Shown piece by piece: positions 42,838 to 51,600 of a DNA stretch of 64,000 bases. The position numbers were made by a program, and so were the translations under genes. The stretch comes from Candidatus Obscuribacterium magneticum. GTDB lineage: Bacteria > Elusimicrobiota > Elusimicrobia > F11. The stretch covers positions 1 through 64,000 of the forward strand of contig JAJAPZ010000007.1 of the NCBI GenBank assembly GCA_020523905.1, given 5' to 3'. Each line of letters opens with the position of its first letter. Position 1 is the first letter of the stretch. Under the pieces are notes generated by a model. That model was given only the letters and a program-made list of their open reading frames with translations, searched no databases and was not told the DNA's origin.

Positions 42838-44883
42838 ATGTGGAAAAACCATAACGTGCGGAGCTTTTTGATTTGTTTGGGTTTGACTCTCTTGGTTTTG
42901 TTGGCCTACTTGAGAACAGGGTGGCTGGATGCCCTGGAGTTGAAGGCCATCGATTTTCGGTTTCAGTGGCGGGGAAACCGGGTGATCAACCCGGACATTG
43001 CGGTCATTGAGATCGACGAGAAGTCCATTGATCAGCTGGGCCGCTGGCCGTGGAAGAGGGAGCAGCATGGGAGGCTTCTGGAGATCCTCAAAAAAGCCGG
43101 AGCCAAGGTGGTGGCCTTCGATACGTTGTTCACGGAAAAGGATTTGGAAAACAGAGAATCCGATCTGGCATTGGCCCGCGTCGTGAAAGAGGTGGGAAAC
43201 GTCGTGTCCGCCTTTTTCTTTAAAGGAGGGATTCAGGAAGCCATGGGATTGGATCCTCTCTATCCCTATGAGCCGCTCTATTCCAACGGCCGCGTGGGCT
43301 TTGTCAATTTGGACCCCGATACGGACGGCGTCACAAGGCGCGCGGCTCTTTTTGCCTTTGAGAAGGTGAAAGAAGGCGAGGTCCGCATCCGCCCCTCCCT
43401 GGCCGTGGCAGCCTTGGCTTTGAGCCGCCACCAATCTCTGGAAGAATTGCTGCCGGACTTGCCCGCCACCATCGACAAAGAGGATTTGAACCTCTCGCAG
43501 AACCGGCTTTTCATCAATTTCGCCTTCGATCAAAAAAGTCCCACGGGCTACGCTTACCCGATTTATTCCTATGTGGATGTGATCAAGGGAGCTGTTGACG
43601 CCGCGAAATTATTTAAGGGAAAAATGATTTTCGTCGGGGCCACCGCCGCCGCGCTTTATGATTTGAAAGCGATTCCCTTTGTTTCGATTCATCCCGGCGT
43701 GATGGTTCACGCTAATGTGGTGGACAATCTCATCAATCGCAATTTTATACGCGAGGCCCCGGTGGAACTGACGCTTCTTTGTGTGCTGTTGATGGGCCTC
43801 TTCTTTGGATTGGTTTTGCCGCAAATCAAACCCTGGTCCAAGCTGGGGATCTTTGCCGCGGCGGTCGCCGGGTGGCTGGGCTTGAGCTTGTGGCTTTTTG
43901 CCTCCAAGAATTATGTTCTTCCCCTGGTCCCGCCTCTGGTCACCGCCGTCGGTTGTTACGGTGGCGTCATCTTTTACCGGTTGCTCATAGAAGAGCGCGA
44001 AAAACGGAAGATCAAAGGGAGCTTTAAGCAGTATCTCTCACCCAAGATCATCGACATCATCACAAAAGATCCGGCAAAGCTGAAGCTCGGCGGAGAAGAG
44101 CGCGAGGTCTCGATCTTCTTTCTCGATATCGCGGGGTTTACCACCATGTCGGAGGCCCTCAAACCGGCGCAATTGGTGGAAGTGATGAACCAATGCCTCA
44201 CCGTCTTTTCGGGGCTCATTTTCAAATACGAAGGGCTCATTAACAAATATATCGGCGATTGCATCATGGCGTTCTGGAATGCTCCTATTGATCAGCCCGG
44301 CCATGCCGGCCAGGCTTGTTTGGCCGCTTTGGGTTGCATCAATGCCCTTCCGGACTTGAACCGTCAGTTGGAATCCCGGGGCCTGCCCCGGATCGACTGC
44401 CGTGTCGGCATCAACACGGGGGTGGTCGTGGTCGGGAACATGGGATCGAACGAGCGGTTTGACTACACCGTCATGGGGGATGCCGTCAATTTGGCGTCGC
44501 GCCTGGAGGGAGCCAACAAGGAGTACCATAGCCACGCCATGATTTCGGACGTGACATTCCAGCAGGCCTCAGGGGAAATTGAGGCCCGGGATCTGGACTT
44601 GATCCGCGTGAAGGGGAAGAAGGAGCCCCGGAAGGTGTTTGAGCTTCTCTGCAAGAAAGGGGAGATGTCCGAGGAGTTGCGGGAAGGGCGGGACGTGTAT
44701 CACAAAGGCCTGGGGTTTTATCGGCGGCGCAATTTCCCGGAAGCCCTGAAATGTTTTGAGCAGGTGTTCGCCACCTTGCCGGATGACCACATCACGAAGG
44801 TCTATCTCGATAGGACCCAAGCTTTCATTAAGAATCCGCCGCCGGATACCTGGGACGGCGTCTTCGAAATGACGCATAAATAA
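42838..44883 (+). CDS. CHASE2-domain class III adenylate cyclase
   Basis: This 681-residue protein has an N-terminal helix, an extracytoplasmic CHASE2 sensor (about 35-310; INPDIAVIEIDEKSIDQLGRWPWKRE), three helices (about 315-385) and a class III cyclase domain. Metal aspartates are D430 (FLDIAGFT) and D474 (YIGDCIMAFW). K470 and D548 (VMGDAVN) fit ATP rather than GTP. N551 and R555 complete the transition-state residues. A short TPR-like tail follows. The signal detected is unknown. It lies directly after the UXS-like gene and may share its transcript. An inverted repeat begins at its stop codon. Confidence 0.92.
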   Translation: MWKNHNVRSFLICLGLTLLVLLAYLRTGWLDALELKAIDFRFQWRGNRVINPDIAVIEIDEKSIDQLGRWPWKREQHGRLLEILKKAGAKVVAFDTLFTEKDLENRESDLALARVVKEVGNVVSAFFFKGGIQEAMGLDPLYPYEPLYSNGRVGFVNLDPDTDGVTRRAALFAFEKVKEGEVRIRPSLAVAALALSRHQSLEELLPDLPATIDKEDLNLSQNRLFINFAFDQKSPTGYAYPIYSYVDVIKGAVDAAKLFKGKMIFVGATAAALYDLKAIPFVSIHPGVMVHANVVDNLINRNFIREAPVELTLLCVLLMGLFFGLVLPQIKPWSKLGIFAAAVAGWLGLSLWLFASKNYVLPLVPPLVTAVGCYGGVIFYRLLIEEREKRKIKGSFKQYLSPKIIDIITKDPAKLKLGGEEREVSIFFLDIAGFTTMSEALKPAQLVEVMNQCLTVFSGLIFKYEGLINKYIGDCIMAFWNAPIDQPGHAGQACLAALGCINALPDLNRQLESRGLPRIDCRVGINTGVVVVGNMGSNERFDYTVMGDAVNLASRLEGANKEYHSHAMISDVTFQQASGEIEARDLDLIRVKGKKEPRKVFELLCKKGEMSEELREGRDVYHKGLGFYRRRNFPEALKCFEQVFATLPDDHITKVYLDRTQAFIKNPPPDTWDGVFEMTHK

Positions 44884-44973
44884 GGGGTCAGGTCTCCAGT
44901 ACTAGAGAGATTGGGCTGAGATAAAAGTGGCCCATCTTTTCTTGCTCTCTCTAGTACTGGAGACTTGACCCCT
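44883..44973. repeat. GGGGTCA-type inverted repeat between convergent genes
   Basis: AGGGGTCAGGTCTCCAGTAC... (44883-44910) and its inverted copy (44946-44973) form a 28-bp stem with two mismatched positions at most and a 35-base loop. The element starts on the last base of the cyclase stop and ends inside the stop of the minus-strand permease. It can serve as a two-way transcription end. Similar ends occur at 46579. Confidence 0.85.
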
Positions 44974-45787
44974 AGTAATGCCCCAGCGTCCCATCTCGCT
45001 GGGATCGGTGCAGCGCGATTTTGAAGACGTAAATTCCAACCGGCCAAATCACCAGCGTAAAACCAGCCAGATAAATGAGGTTGTATCCAATCTCATTAAA
45101 TCCCGCGTTGTTGAGAAGGCTCTGCCTTAACGCCGCCAGGGCGTGGGTCATCGGGATCCAGTCCGAGATGGATTTGATCCAATCGGGGAGGATTTGCACG
45201 GGAAAATAGACGCCTCCCAAGAGTTCGCTGGCCGTTGCAATCAGCCAGGCCACGGGATTTCCCTTTTTAAAACGCAGGATGAAGGCCGCCGCCAGGATGC
45301 CCAGTCCCATGAAAGAGGAGATCGTCAAAAAGAGGGCGGCCAAGGCCGGGAGGATGTGGGCTTGAGGCAGAACGAGTCCGAACACGAAGACGCCCAGCGT
45401 AAAGTAGAGAAGGACCTCGAGCGTTGTGTAGAGAAAGTCCCACAGGGCCGAGCCGGCGAGAAACGTAGTGATATTGATGGGGTTGACCAGCACCGATTCC
45501 AGGGTCCCAAGGTATTGTTCCTGCCGCAGGGATTGCGCGAAAGAATTGAGTCCGATCGATTGGTAGGTGGAAAAAGCGAGACCAATGATAACGAAGGGGA
45601 AGTAAGATCCACCGTAATTGGAAAACAGATGTGACGGGCCGGCGTCAATCAGTTTGGCCACAAAGTAGAAGGTCGCCGCGTTGAAAAAGACGCTGGCCAT
45701 GTCCAGGAAAAACGCCAGGCGGTAGCTCAGGGTTTGCCGGGCATCCCTTTTGAGAAAAGCGTAAAGAACCCGGCCGTTAAGAATCAC
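44972..45787 (-). CDS. ABC-2-type transporter permease
   Basis: This minus-strand protein of 271 residues has six predicted helices in the ABC-2 pattern, with SLRQEQYLGTLESVLVNPI in the first loop and ELLGGVYFPVQILPDWIKSISDWIPMTHALAALRQ before the last helix. These resemble NodJ/DrrB-type exporters of drugs or polysaccharides. The substrate is not evident. The gene overlaps the ATPase gene by 11 bases, forming an exporter pair. Confidence 0.88.
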   Translation of the reverse strand: MILNGRVLYAFLKRDARQTLSYRLAFFLDMASVFFNAATFYFVAKLIDAGPSHLFSNYGGSYFPFVIIGLAFSTYQSIGLNSFAQSLRQEQYLGTLESVLVNPINITTFLAGSALWDFLYTTLEVLLYFTLGVFVFGLVLPQAHILPALAALFLTISSFMGLGILAAAFILRFKKGNPVAWLIATASELLGGVYFPVQILPDWIKSISDWIPMTHALAALRQSLLNNAGFNEIGYNLIYLAGFTLVIWPVGIYVFKIALHRSQRDGTLGHY

Positions 45788-46553
45788 TTTTCTCCTCCCA
45801 GGCGATGGTTTTTAAATAAAGCTCTTCGACCGTTGCGTGTTGGAGCTCTTTGTTGAGTTCCCGCGAATCGATGGTTTTAACGATCTCTCCTTTGTTGAGG
45901 ATGATGAGGACATCCGCCAGACGCCGGGCTTCTTCCAAGAGATGCGTCGATAGGAGAACCGTCTTTTTATGGATCCTTGTGATGTGGTCTTTGAGGAGGC
46001 GTCTTAGGCGCAAAACGGTATGGGGATCGAGGTTGCGGAAGGGTTCATCCAGAACAAGGACGGAGGGGTTGTGAAGAAGCGCCCGCATGAGGCCTATTTT
46101 CTGGCGCCCCCCGCCGGAGACACGGAGCATCCTCTGGTCCAGATCGTCGTGCAGATCCAGTTGAATGGCGAGATTGCCGATGAGGCGCTGCATTTCGGAG
46201 GTGGGGATATTTTGGAGGGTGGCAAAAAACTCCAGGTTTTGTCGACCGCTCAGGCGTCCGTAGAAGCCGCTTCGGTCCTCCGCCGGCATCCAGCCGATGT
46301 GGGAGCGCGCCGCCAAGGGTTGTGTTCTCATATCATACCCCATGACCGAGACAGACCCCTCCGTCGGTTCCAGGAGACCCGCGACGGATTTAAGGAGTGT
46401 TGTTTTCCCGGATCCGTTGGGGCCCAGGAGGCAGACGATGTGTCCCAGGGTCACCTGAAGGGAGATGTTTTTGACGGCGTCGGGCGCCCCTTTTTTGTGG
46501 GAATATCGTTTGGTGAGGTTTTTTACATCGATGGCAATGGGGACGGCTTCCAT
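45777..46553 (-). CDS. ABC-2-type transporter ATPase
   Basis: This minus-strand protein of 258 residues has Walker [16 protein letters not shown], a Q-loop-region variant (IGWMPAEDRSGFYGRLSGRQNLEFFATL), the signature VSGGGRQKIGLMRAL in place of LSGGQ, Walker B VLVLDEPFRNLDP and an H-loop in LLSTHLLEEA. It is the energy source for the adjoining ABC-2 permease. The start ATG lies at 46553, and an inverted repeat occupies the upstream gap. Confidence 0.92.
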   Translation of the reverse strand: MEAVPIAIDVKNLTKRYSHKKGAPDAVKNISLQVTLGHIVCLLGPNGSGKTTLLKSVAGLLEPTEGSVSVMGYDMRTQPLAARSHIGWMPAEDRSGFYGRLSGRQNLEFFATLQNIPTSEMQRLIGNLAIQLDLHDDLDQRMLRVSGGGRQKIGLMRALLHNPSVLVLDEPFRNLDPHTVLRLRRLLKDHITRIHKKTVLLSTHLLEEARRLADVLIILNKGEIVKTIDSRELNKELQHATVEELYLKTIAWEEKSDS

Positions 46554-46578
46554 ACCCGCCCATTGTGGTAAACAACGC

Positions 46579-46670
46579 TGAAGGGGTCAAGTCGCGACAT
46601 ACGACATTTTTTTAGATGTTAAAGGAGTCACGTGTGAAAAAATGTCGTATGTCGCGACTTGACCCCTTCA
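46579..46670. repeat. GGGGTCAAGTC-type inverted repeat, 34-bp perfect stem
   Basis: Arms 46579-46612 and 46637-46670 are perfect inverted copies that begin TGAAGGGGTCAAGTCGCG. The 24-base loop contains AAAGGAGTCACGTG, identical to the start of the element at 12541. Neither arm encodes protein, and no transposase is nearby. The element sits between two minus-strand genes. Confidence 0.9.
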
Positions 46671-46672
46671 CT

Positions 46673-47224
46673 TCACCTTATCTGGAAGTGGACGGGAGAG
46701 ACGAGGGCGTTGGATTTGACGCCGGCGTTACGGGTGTAAACGACGAGGAAGACTTTCAGATGGGCGGACGAAGGGCATATGTCAGCCGGGATGTCGTAAA
46801 GGGTTGAGTACACGTAGTCCTGCCCCGGGGCGATCGGGGTATTGTAGACCGGCGACAGGGGCGCCCCTGGAAGGCGGCTGCCGTAGGAGTACGTTTTACC
46901 GGTGCATTCCATTCCGTCGGAATGAAGAGACGACTGGATTTCCACGCGAGACGGGGATTCATTGGTCAGGTTTTTAATCCGGATCCGGTAGGTGAGGGGC
47001 TTTCCCTTCTCGTATATGTATTCTCCTCTATTGGAGATGGATGAGAAGTTATCAAATTCCACCCACGCGCCAAGCCCCTGGAATTCGCCCACATAAATGG
47101 GATGGCTCGCTCCATAGGAGATGGCCACCAGAACCATTTCCATTAATATAAGGCCCGTCCAAAGGAGCCAGCGGGCCCGCGGCGTCGAATTGGCTTTCAT
47201 CGGGGTGTCTGTCATCTCGCCCAT
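46673..47224 (-). CDS. Hypothetical single-pass membrane or exported protein
   Basis: I do not recognise this minus-strand protein of about 183 residues. It has a basic N-terminus, one membrane helix (LLWTGLILMEMVLVAISYGA) and an external strand-rich domain (YIYEKGKPLTYRIRIKNLTNESPSRVEIQSSLHSDG) resembling Ig-like or DUF11-type domains. A cysteine lies in MECTGK and another in DICPSS, which could pair. The start is uncertain: ATG at 47224, 47215 or 47200 is possible, none with a strong ribosome-binding site. Confidence 0.5.
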   Translation of the reverse strand: MGEMTDTPMKANSTPRARWLLWTGLILMEMVLVAISYGASHPIYVGEFQGLGAWVEFDNFSSISNRGEYIYEKGKPLTYRIRIKNLTNESPSRVEIQSSLHSDGMECTGKTYSYGSRLPGAPLSPVYNTPIAPGQDYVYSTLYDIPADICPSSAHLKVFLVVYTRNAGVKSNALVSPVHFQIR

Positions 47225-47332
47225 AGCAATCTTTAGTTTAACGGGAGGCCCATGACAGGCCTGTGGCATTTCAAAGACAAATTAAGGAAAATGGAACACG
47301 TCGGTGCCATTTTTAGAAGGGAGGTTTTATTT

Positions 47333-48277
47333 ATGCGTAAATTTCAGATCGTTTTCGTATTGACTGTTTTCGGCCTATCCCTCAGGGGATCTCGAGCGGC
47401 CGAGGTGATACCCGCTGAAGAATTCCATGTCACGCTGGCGGAAGGGCGGGCGGGTCTCGTTCCGGCCGATGCAAGGAAAGCGTCTCCGGCGCGGAAAGGG
47501 ATTCTGATTTTGCCGGGAGACCGCCTGATCACTGGGAAGAACGGGCGGGTTCAGATGGCGACCCGAGAGGGAAGCGTGTTGGAAATCCGGGAAGAGTCGA
47601 ATCTCCTGGTGGAAGAAATTTCCGACCGGACAAAAATGTTTTTCCTCAAAGTGGGGAAGTTATTGGGTCGGATTGCCTCCCTTAAAGAGAGGAAGAATAA
47701 ATCTCCCTACCGCATCCGCACCCCGGTGGTTTTGGCCTGCGCTCGGGGGACGGAGCTGGCCCTTAACGTCGACGAAAATCAAGAGCTTCAGGCCGGCGTC
47801 ATGGAGGGCGAAGTCGAATTTGAAAAAGAGAGGATTGAGGAGGAGCCGGCTGAAGAGTTGAAGCCTGTCGAGGTGCTTTCTTCCGCAACAGTGACCTCCT
47901 CCACCGCTGCAGAAGTGGCACCCGAAGGAACGGCTCCGGAAGGTCCTTCGAAAGTCGTCGTCGGAAAATCCGAAGGACTCATCGCAAACCCGGGGAAACC
48001 GATTGTCAAGACGAACGAAATCCCGCCTTTGCTTGTGAGTTCGCTTGATTGGTTTAAGCAAATCCGTGAACAGATCCCAACCCTTAAGGAAGAATGGAAA
48101 GCTCTCGATTATCCCAGCCGGATGAAGCTTCGCCAGGGAGTGTTGAGAGAAAACATCACCTGGGAAGTGCCGAAGAAATTAGGTCTGGATCTCGAGCCGC
48201 CTTCCAAGCAACTTGAGAAGAAACCAAGTCCCGCGCGCATTGCTCCGCCCAAACGCGACATTCCCAAACCTCGCTGA
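47333..48277 (+). CDS. FecR-domain exported protein
   Basis: This 314-residue protein has a signal peptide (FQIVFVLTVFGLSLRGSRAA). A FecR-type domain follows (about 25-170): GDRLITGKNGRVQMATREGSVLEIREESNLLVEEI, then PYRIRTPVVLACARGTELALNV and QAGVMEGEVEFEK. These domains often lie in the periplasm as sensors or structural modules. The rest is a Ser/Glu/Pro-rich linker and a C-terminal helical stretch (SSLDWFKQIREQIPTLKEEW). ATG 47333 has AAGGGAGG upstream; earlier in-frame starts lack it. The giant gene lies 358 bases downstream. Confidence 0.75.
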   Translation: MRKFQIVFVLTVFGLSLRGSRAAEVIPAEEFHVTLAEGRAGLVPADARKASPARKGILILPGDRLITGKNGRVQMATREGSVLEIREESNLLVEEISDRTKMFFLKVGKLLGRIASLKERKNKSPYRIRTPVVLACARGTELALNVDENQELQAGVMEGEVEFEKERIEEEPAEELKPVEVLSSATVTSSTAAEVAPEGTAPEGPSKVVVGKSEGLIANPGKPIVKTNEIPPLLVSSLDWFKQIREQIPTLKEEWKALDYPSRMKLRQGVLRENITWEVPKKLGLDLEPPSKQLEKKPSPARIAPPKRDIPKPR

Positions 48278-48283
48278 CATATC

Positions 48284-48401
48284 ATCCCAACGAAAGCCGG
48301 TGTCCAGATGCCCGTCATTCCGGCGAAAGCCGGAATCCAGGCTTTGAACTCGTATTTTAAAGAATGTTTAAGATCTGGACCCCTGCTTTCGCAGGGGTGA
48401 C
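48284..48401. repeat. REP-like inverted repeats, GCGAAAGC family, copy 4 plus a partial arm
   Basis: A lone arm (48284-48306) precedes a full element with arms 48314-48340 and 48375-48401. The left arm has the TTCCGGC stem; the right has CCCCTGC/GCAGGGG. Each arm keeps internal pairing although the two arms no longer match each other. It follows the FecR-domain gene. Confidence 0.85.
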
Positions 48402-48495
48402 GACATTATTGTAACACGGCCTGACTGCTGCGCCCTACACGCACATAAGGCGTGGATGTCATGTTGCGACCCACCCGAATACGTCCCCGTAATTC

Positions 48496-48558
48496 TTAAT
48501 AGCTTTTTAACCCCGCCTTAAGGCTAACTTAATACTCCCCGTTTACAATTTGTTTACA
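48496..48558 (+). promoter_or_regulatory. Tandem 11-bp direct repeats, Pho-box-like operator 2
   Basis: TTAA cores start exactly 11 bases apart at 48496, 48507, 48518 and 48529. Two further TTTACA hexamers lie 11 bases apart at 48542 and 48553, matching the PhoP-type TT(A/T/C)ACA-N5 pattern. The array ends 7 bases before a TATAAC box. It repeats the architecture seen at 25079. In the 357-base gap (48278-48634) the rest holds repeat copy 4 and a short stretch (48402-48495) with nothing clear. Confidence 0.65.
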
Positions 48559-48571
48559 GCCAATTTATAAC
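48542..48571 (+). promoter_or_regulatory. Sigma-70-type promoter of the giant gene
   Basis: TTTACA (48542-48547) and TATAAC (48566-48571) are separated by 18 bases. The operator overlaps the -35 box and spacer, as expected for activator-dependent promoters of the OmpR-family type. The start codon at 48635 lies about 64 bases after the -10 box. Confidence 0.5.
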
Positions 48572-48634
48572 AGAGATTTCACTGACTTATCACGGGGTGT
48601 AATTAAGATAAAGGGGAAATAGCAACGAAACGCC

Positions 48635-51600
48635 ATGAACCCACGCGCCAAGGATAAAATACGTAAATTCATAGCGATTTTGGTAGCGGTTGCCCAGCTC
48701 CAAACGCAGGTGGCTTTTGCCGGCTTGCCGGGAACGATGGGCCTCCCTCCCGGATTCGATAAACTTCCCTTCGCCACCAAGTCCCTCGCCAAAAAACTTC
48801 TCTCCCAAGGCCTCGTTCTCTTCCGATCCCTCCCTTACTACCAGTTTCTCGAACCCCAGAGAAAGTCGGATCTGCCGGAAGAGTCGCGGACGACCCCGGA
48901 ACAGGCCTTGAGCCGCGACGAAAAGCAGATGAGCCTCTTGAGACAGCTGGAGGAGCTCCAGATCTTCCAGCAGGAGACCTTCAAGAACCGTCCGAAACTC
49001 CCCAACACCCCCATTGAGATCCTGGATGGCATCTCCACCTACAAGCTGAACGTCAATATCGCCAAAGAGATGAAGAAGGTCTACGAGGGCCGGGCTCAAT
49101 CCGAAAAGGAAATGAAAGAGGAGCTCGCATCCATGAAAAAAGCCATCAACGGCGCCGGCGGGTCCGTGCGCACCGAAAAAGACGGCTCCCACTCCTTCTT
49201 CCTTCATGGTCTCATGGTGGCCAACCGGGGAGCAAAGTATCTGGATGGAAACGGCCAGATCACCATCGTCGACACCCGCCGCATCAAGTACGACAAAGAG
49301 AAAAAGCTCCAGCGGGGCACCACCCGTATTTCCAAAGACAGCCTGGGGAATGTCTCCGTCACGGTGCGGTCGGACATCGAATACACCGATGACTCCAACC
49401 CCCACGGCAAGCAGATTGTGACCTCCTACAAAGACACGATCATGGATCCCAACGGGAACGTGCAGATTGTCGAGCGCGACAACATCAAATACCTGGAAGG
49501 GGCCGGGGTGGAGAAAAAGCAGCGCGGCCAGTTTGAGGTCTCCTACGACGAAGTCCGGACCGATTCCTTCAACAACAAGACGACGAAACGCTGGGAAAAC
49601 GGCGCCTATGTGAAACTCGGCGAGGAGTGGTACCTCACCGGCTACGATCAAAAAGAGACCGATGCCGACAAAAATACCAACCTCATCCACTGGCGCAGCG
49701 GCACCTATGCCTTTAACCCCAATTACAAGAAATACAAGACCATCAACTCCACCCGCCAGGAATATCTCCTCACCGGTTATGTGCAAGAGGTCACCGATCC
49801 CAAAGGGTTAAAGCGGACGGAAGTGTGGTCCGATGGAACCTACGACAGCCGCGACAATCTCGTATCTTTCGACCAGAGAGACTTAAACGCCGCGGGGGAA
49901 CTCCCCACCCTCATCCAATTCCGCAACGGTCGGTTCGACGCGTGGGGCCGTCAGATCGGCTATGAACGGAAGGAAACCAATGCCGACGGCTCTTACGTCA
50001 AAACGGTCCGATTGGACACCACCTACAACAAGCTCGGCGATGTGACCTCGTACTCCGACCGGATTGAAGGTTCGGACGGATCGCGCTATCGCGTGGACCG
50101 CTTTGGGATTGATTACAACCGGAAGCGCCAGCAGGTCGCTTACAAACAAACCACCATCGGTGAAGAGGGTCGGGTGACCTCGGTCACCTGGTCGGCCCTC
50201 CAGGAAGGTTTGAACAAGGAAGCGATTGCCGGGCCGGGCGAGAAGGGTTACGACGAGAATGGCCGACTTAAGGGGTATGAGGAAACCACCGAGGTCGACG
50301 GCCTCGTCATGGCCCGTCTTGTGACCGACATCACCTACGTGAAAGGGGATCAGGCCAGCTCCAAGGAGGTCACTCACACAACGGGACTCATGAACGGCGA
50401 GGATGTGGACGTCACCCGGACCGTCGACACCCAGCGCCTTTCCACCTCCTGCGGCAAAGATGGCGATGCCGCGGACTGCAGCGACGAGGGGGCCCAGGTG
50501 ATTGCCTATGTCGACCGGGTCACCGATTGGGGCATCGATAACAGGAGCAAAACCATCCTCCGCGACTTGCTCATGGAGATTGTCCGGAATTCGATCACCG
50601 TGGAGGGATTTTTTGAGAGGAAGACCACCACGGGAGGCTCCCAGCGGCGCGACGCCGGCCAGGATGATTCGGAAATCATCAACACGGTGAACACCACCCT
50701 CCAGACCAACACGGTCTACGGGGGTAGCGGCCGCGTGAACAGCTATACCCAAGTCACGACGGATTCCACAAATCCGGAGAAAGTCACCACCAGCCGATTC
50801 TCCCATCTTCTCTACAACCCGGCGGGCCAGCTGATCCAATCCCTTGAGCAAGCCCGCATTTCCTTCTTGAATGATCTGAACGATGTGAAGGATGGCGACC
50901 GGGGTTACGACATGGAAACCGAGCGGTCCAAAATCGCCTACGACGCCTTTAATCGCATATCCGATGTTCACACGGTCACCCGGACGATGACGCGTGAAAC
51001 GGATATCACCACCGTCGCCGACCGGACCAACGTGACCTATAACGGAATGGGAGACGTCGCCCGCTACACGGAACAAGTGGTGACCAACAGCACTCCCGGT
51101 TTGACCGAAACGACCCATTGGCAGGGAAAAGACTACAGCGCCCTGGGCCGGCTGCGGGAGTCGGTCCAAGAAGTGCAAAGTACGGGTGTCGACGAGCAAG
51201 GTTTTCGGTTGGATTCGTTGAGGTCCATCCATACCTCCGGCATGCAGTACGACGACCGGAACCGCCTGATCGGTTACAGGGAGGTGATCCGTAGTTCCGA
51301 TGCTCCCGGCGTGACAACGACCCATACCGTGGGAGATCCTCAAACTGGCGAAGCGGGAATCTTCTACGACACCCGCGATCATCAGTTGGTGTTAAAAGAG
51401 GTGACCGTTCGTGAAGGGGTGGGCGTGCAGGAACAAACGATCACCGAAAGGAATATGTGGCAGGTCGTGATCGATGAGGCTGGCATATTGCGGGGGTATA
51501 CGGAGGTTACCGAAACCTTATCGGACCCCGACGATTTGGTGACCACAAATGTGATCTCCAACATCCTTTGGTCGGATTGGGGAATGAATGAGCAGATCCG

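Noticed and set aside
46579-46670. Complete insertion sequence
   Set aside because: The inverted arms enclose only 24 bases, with no transposase frame in or near the element. It is a non-autonomous repeat at most.
1257-48401. CRISPR array made of the GCGAAAGC repeats
   Set aside because: The copies are tens of kilobases apart, are inverted pairs instead of regularly spaced direct repeats, and no cas gene is present.
48590-49786. Long minus-strand open frame (398 codons) opposite the giant gene
   Set aside because: It starts without a ribosome-binding site, its translation has no family motif, and it mirrors the biased codons of the plus-strand repeat protein. Similar long antisense frames (for example 49883-51382) recur along the repeats and are shadows.
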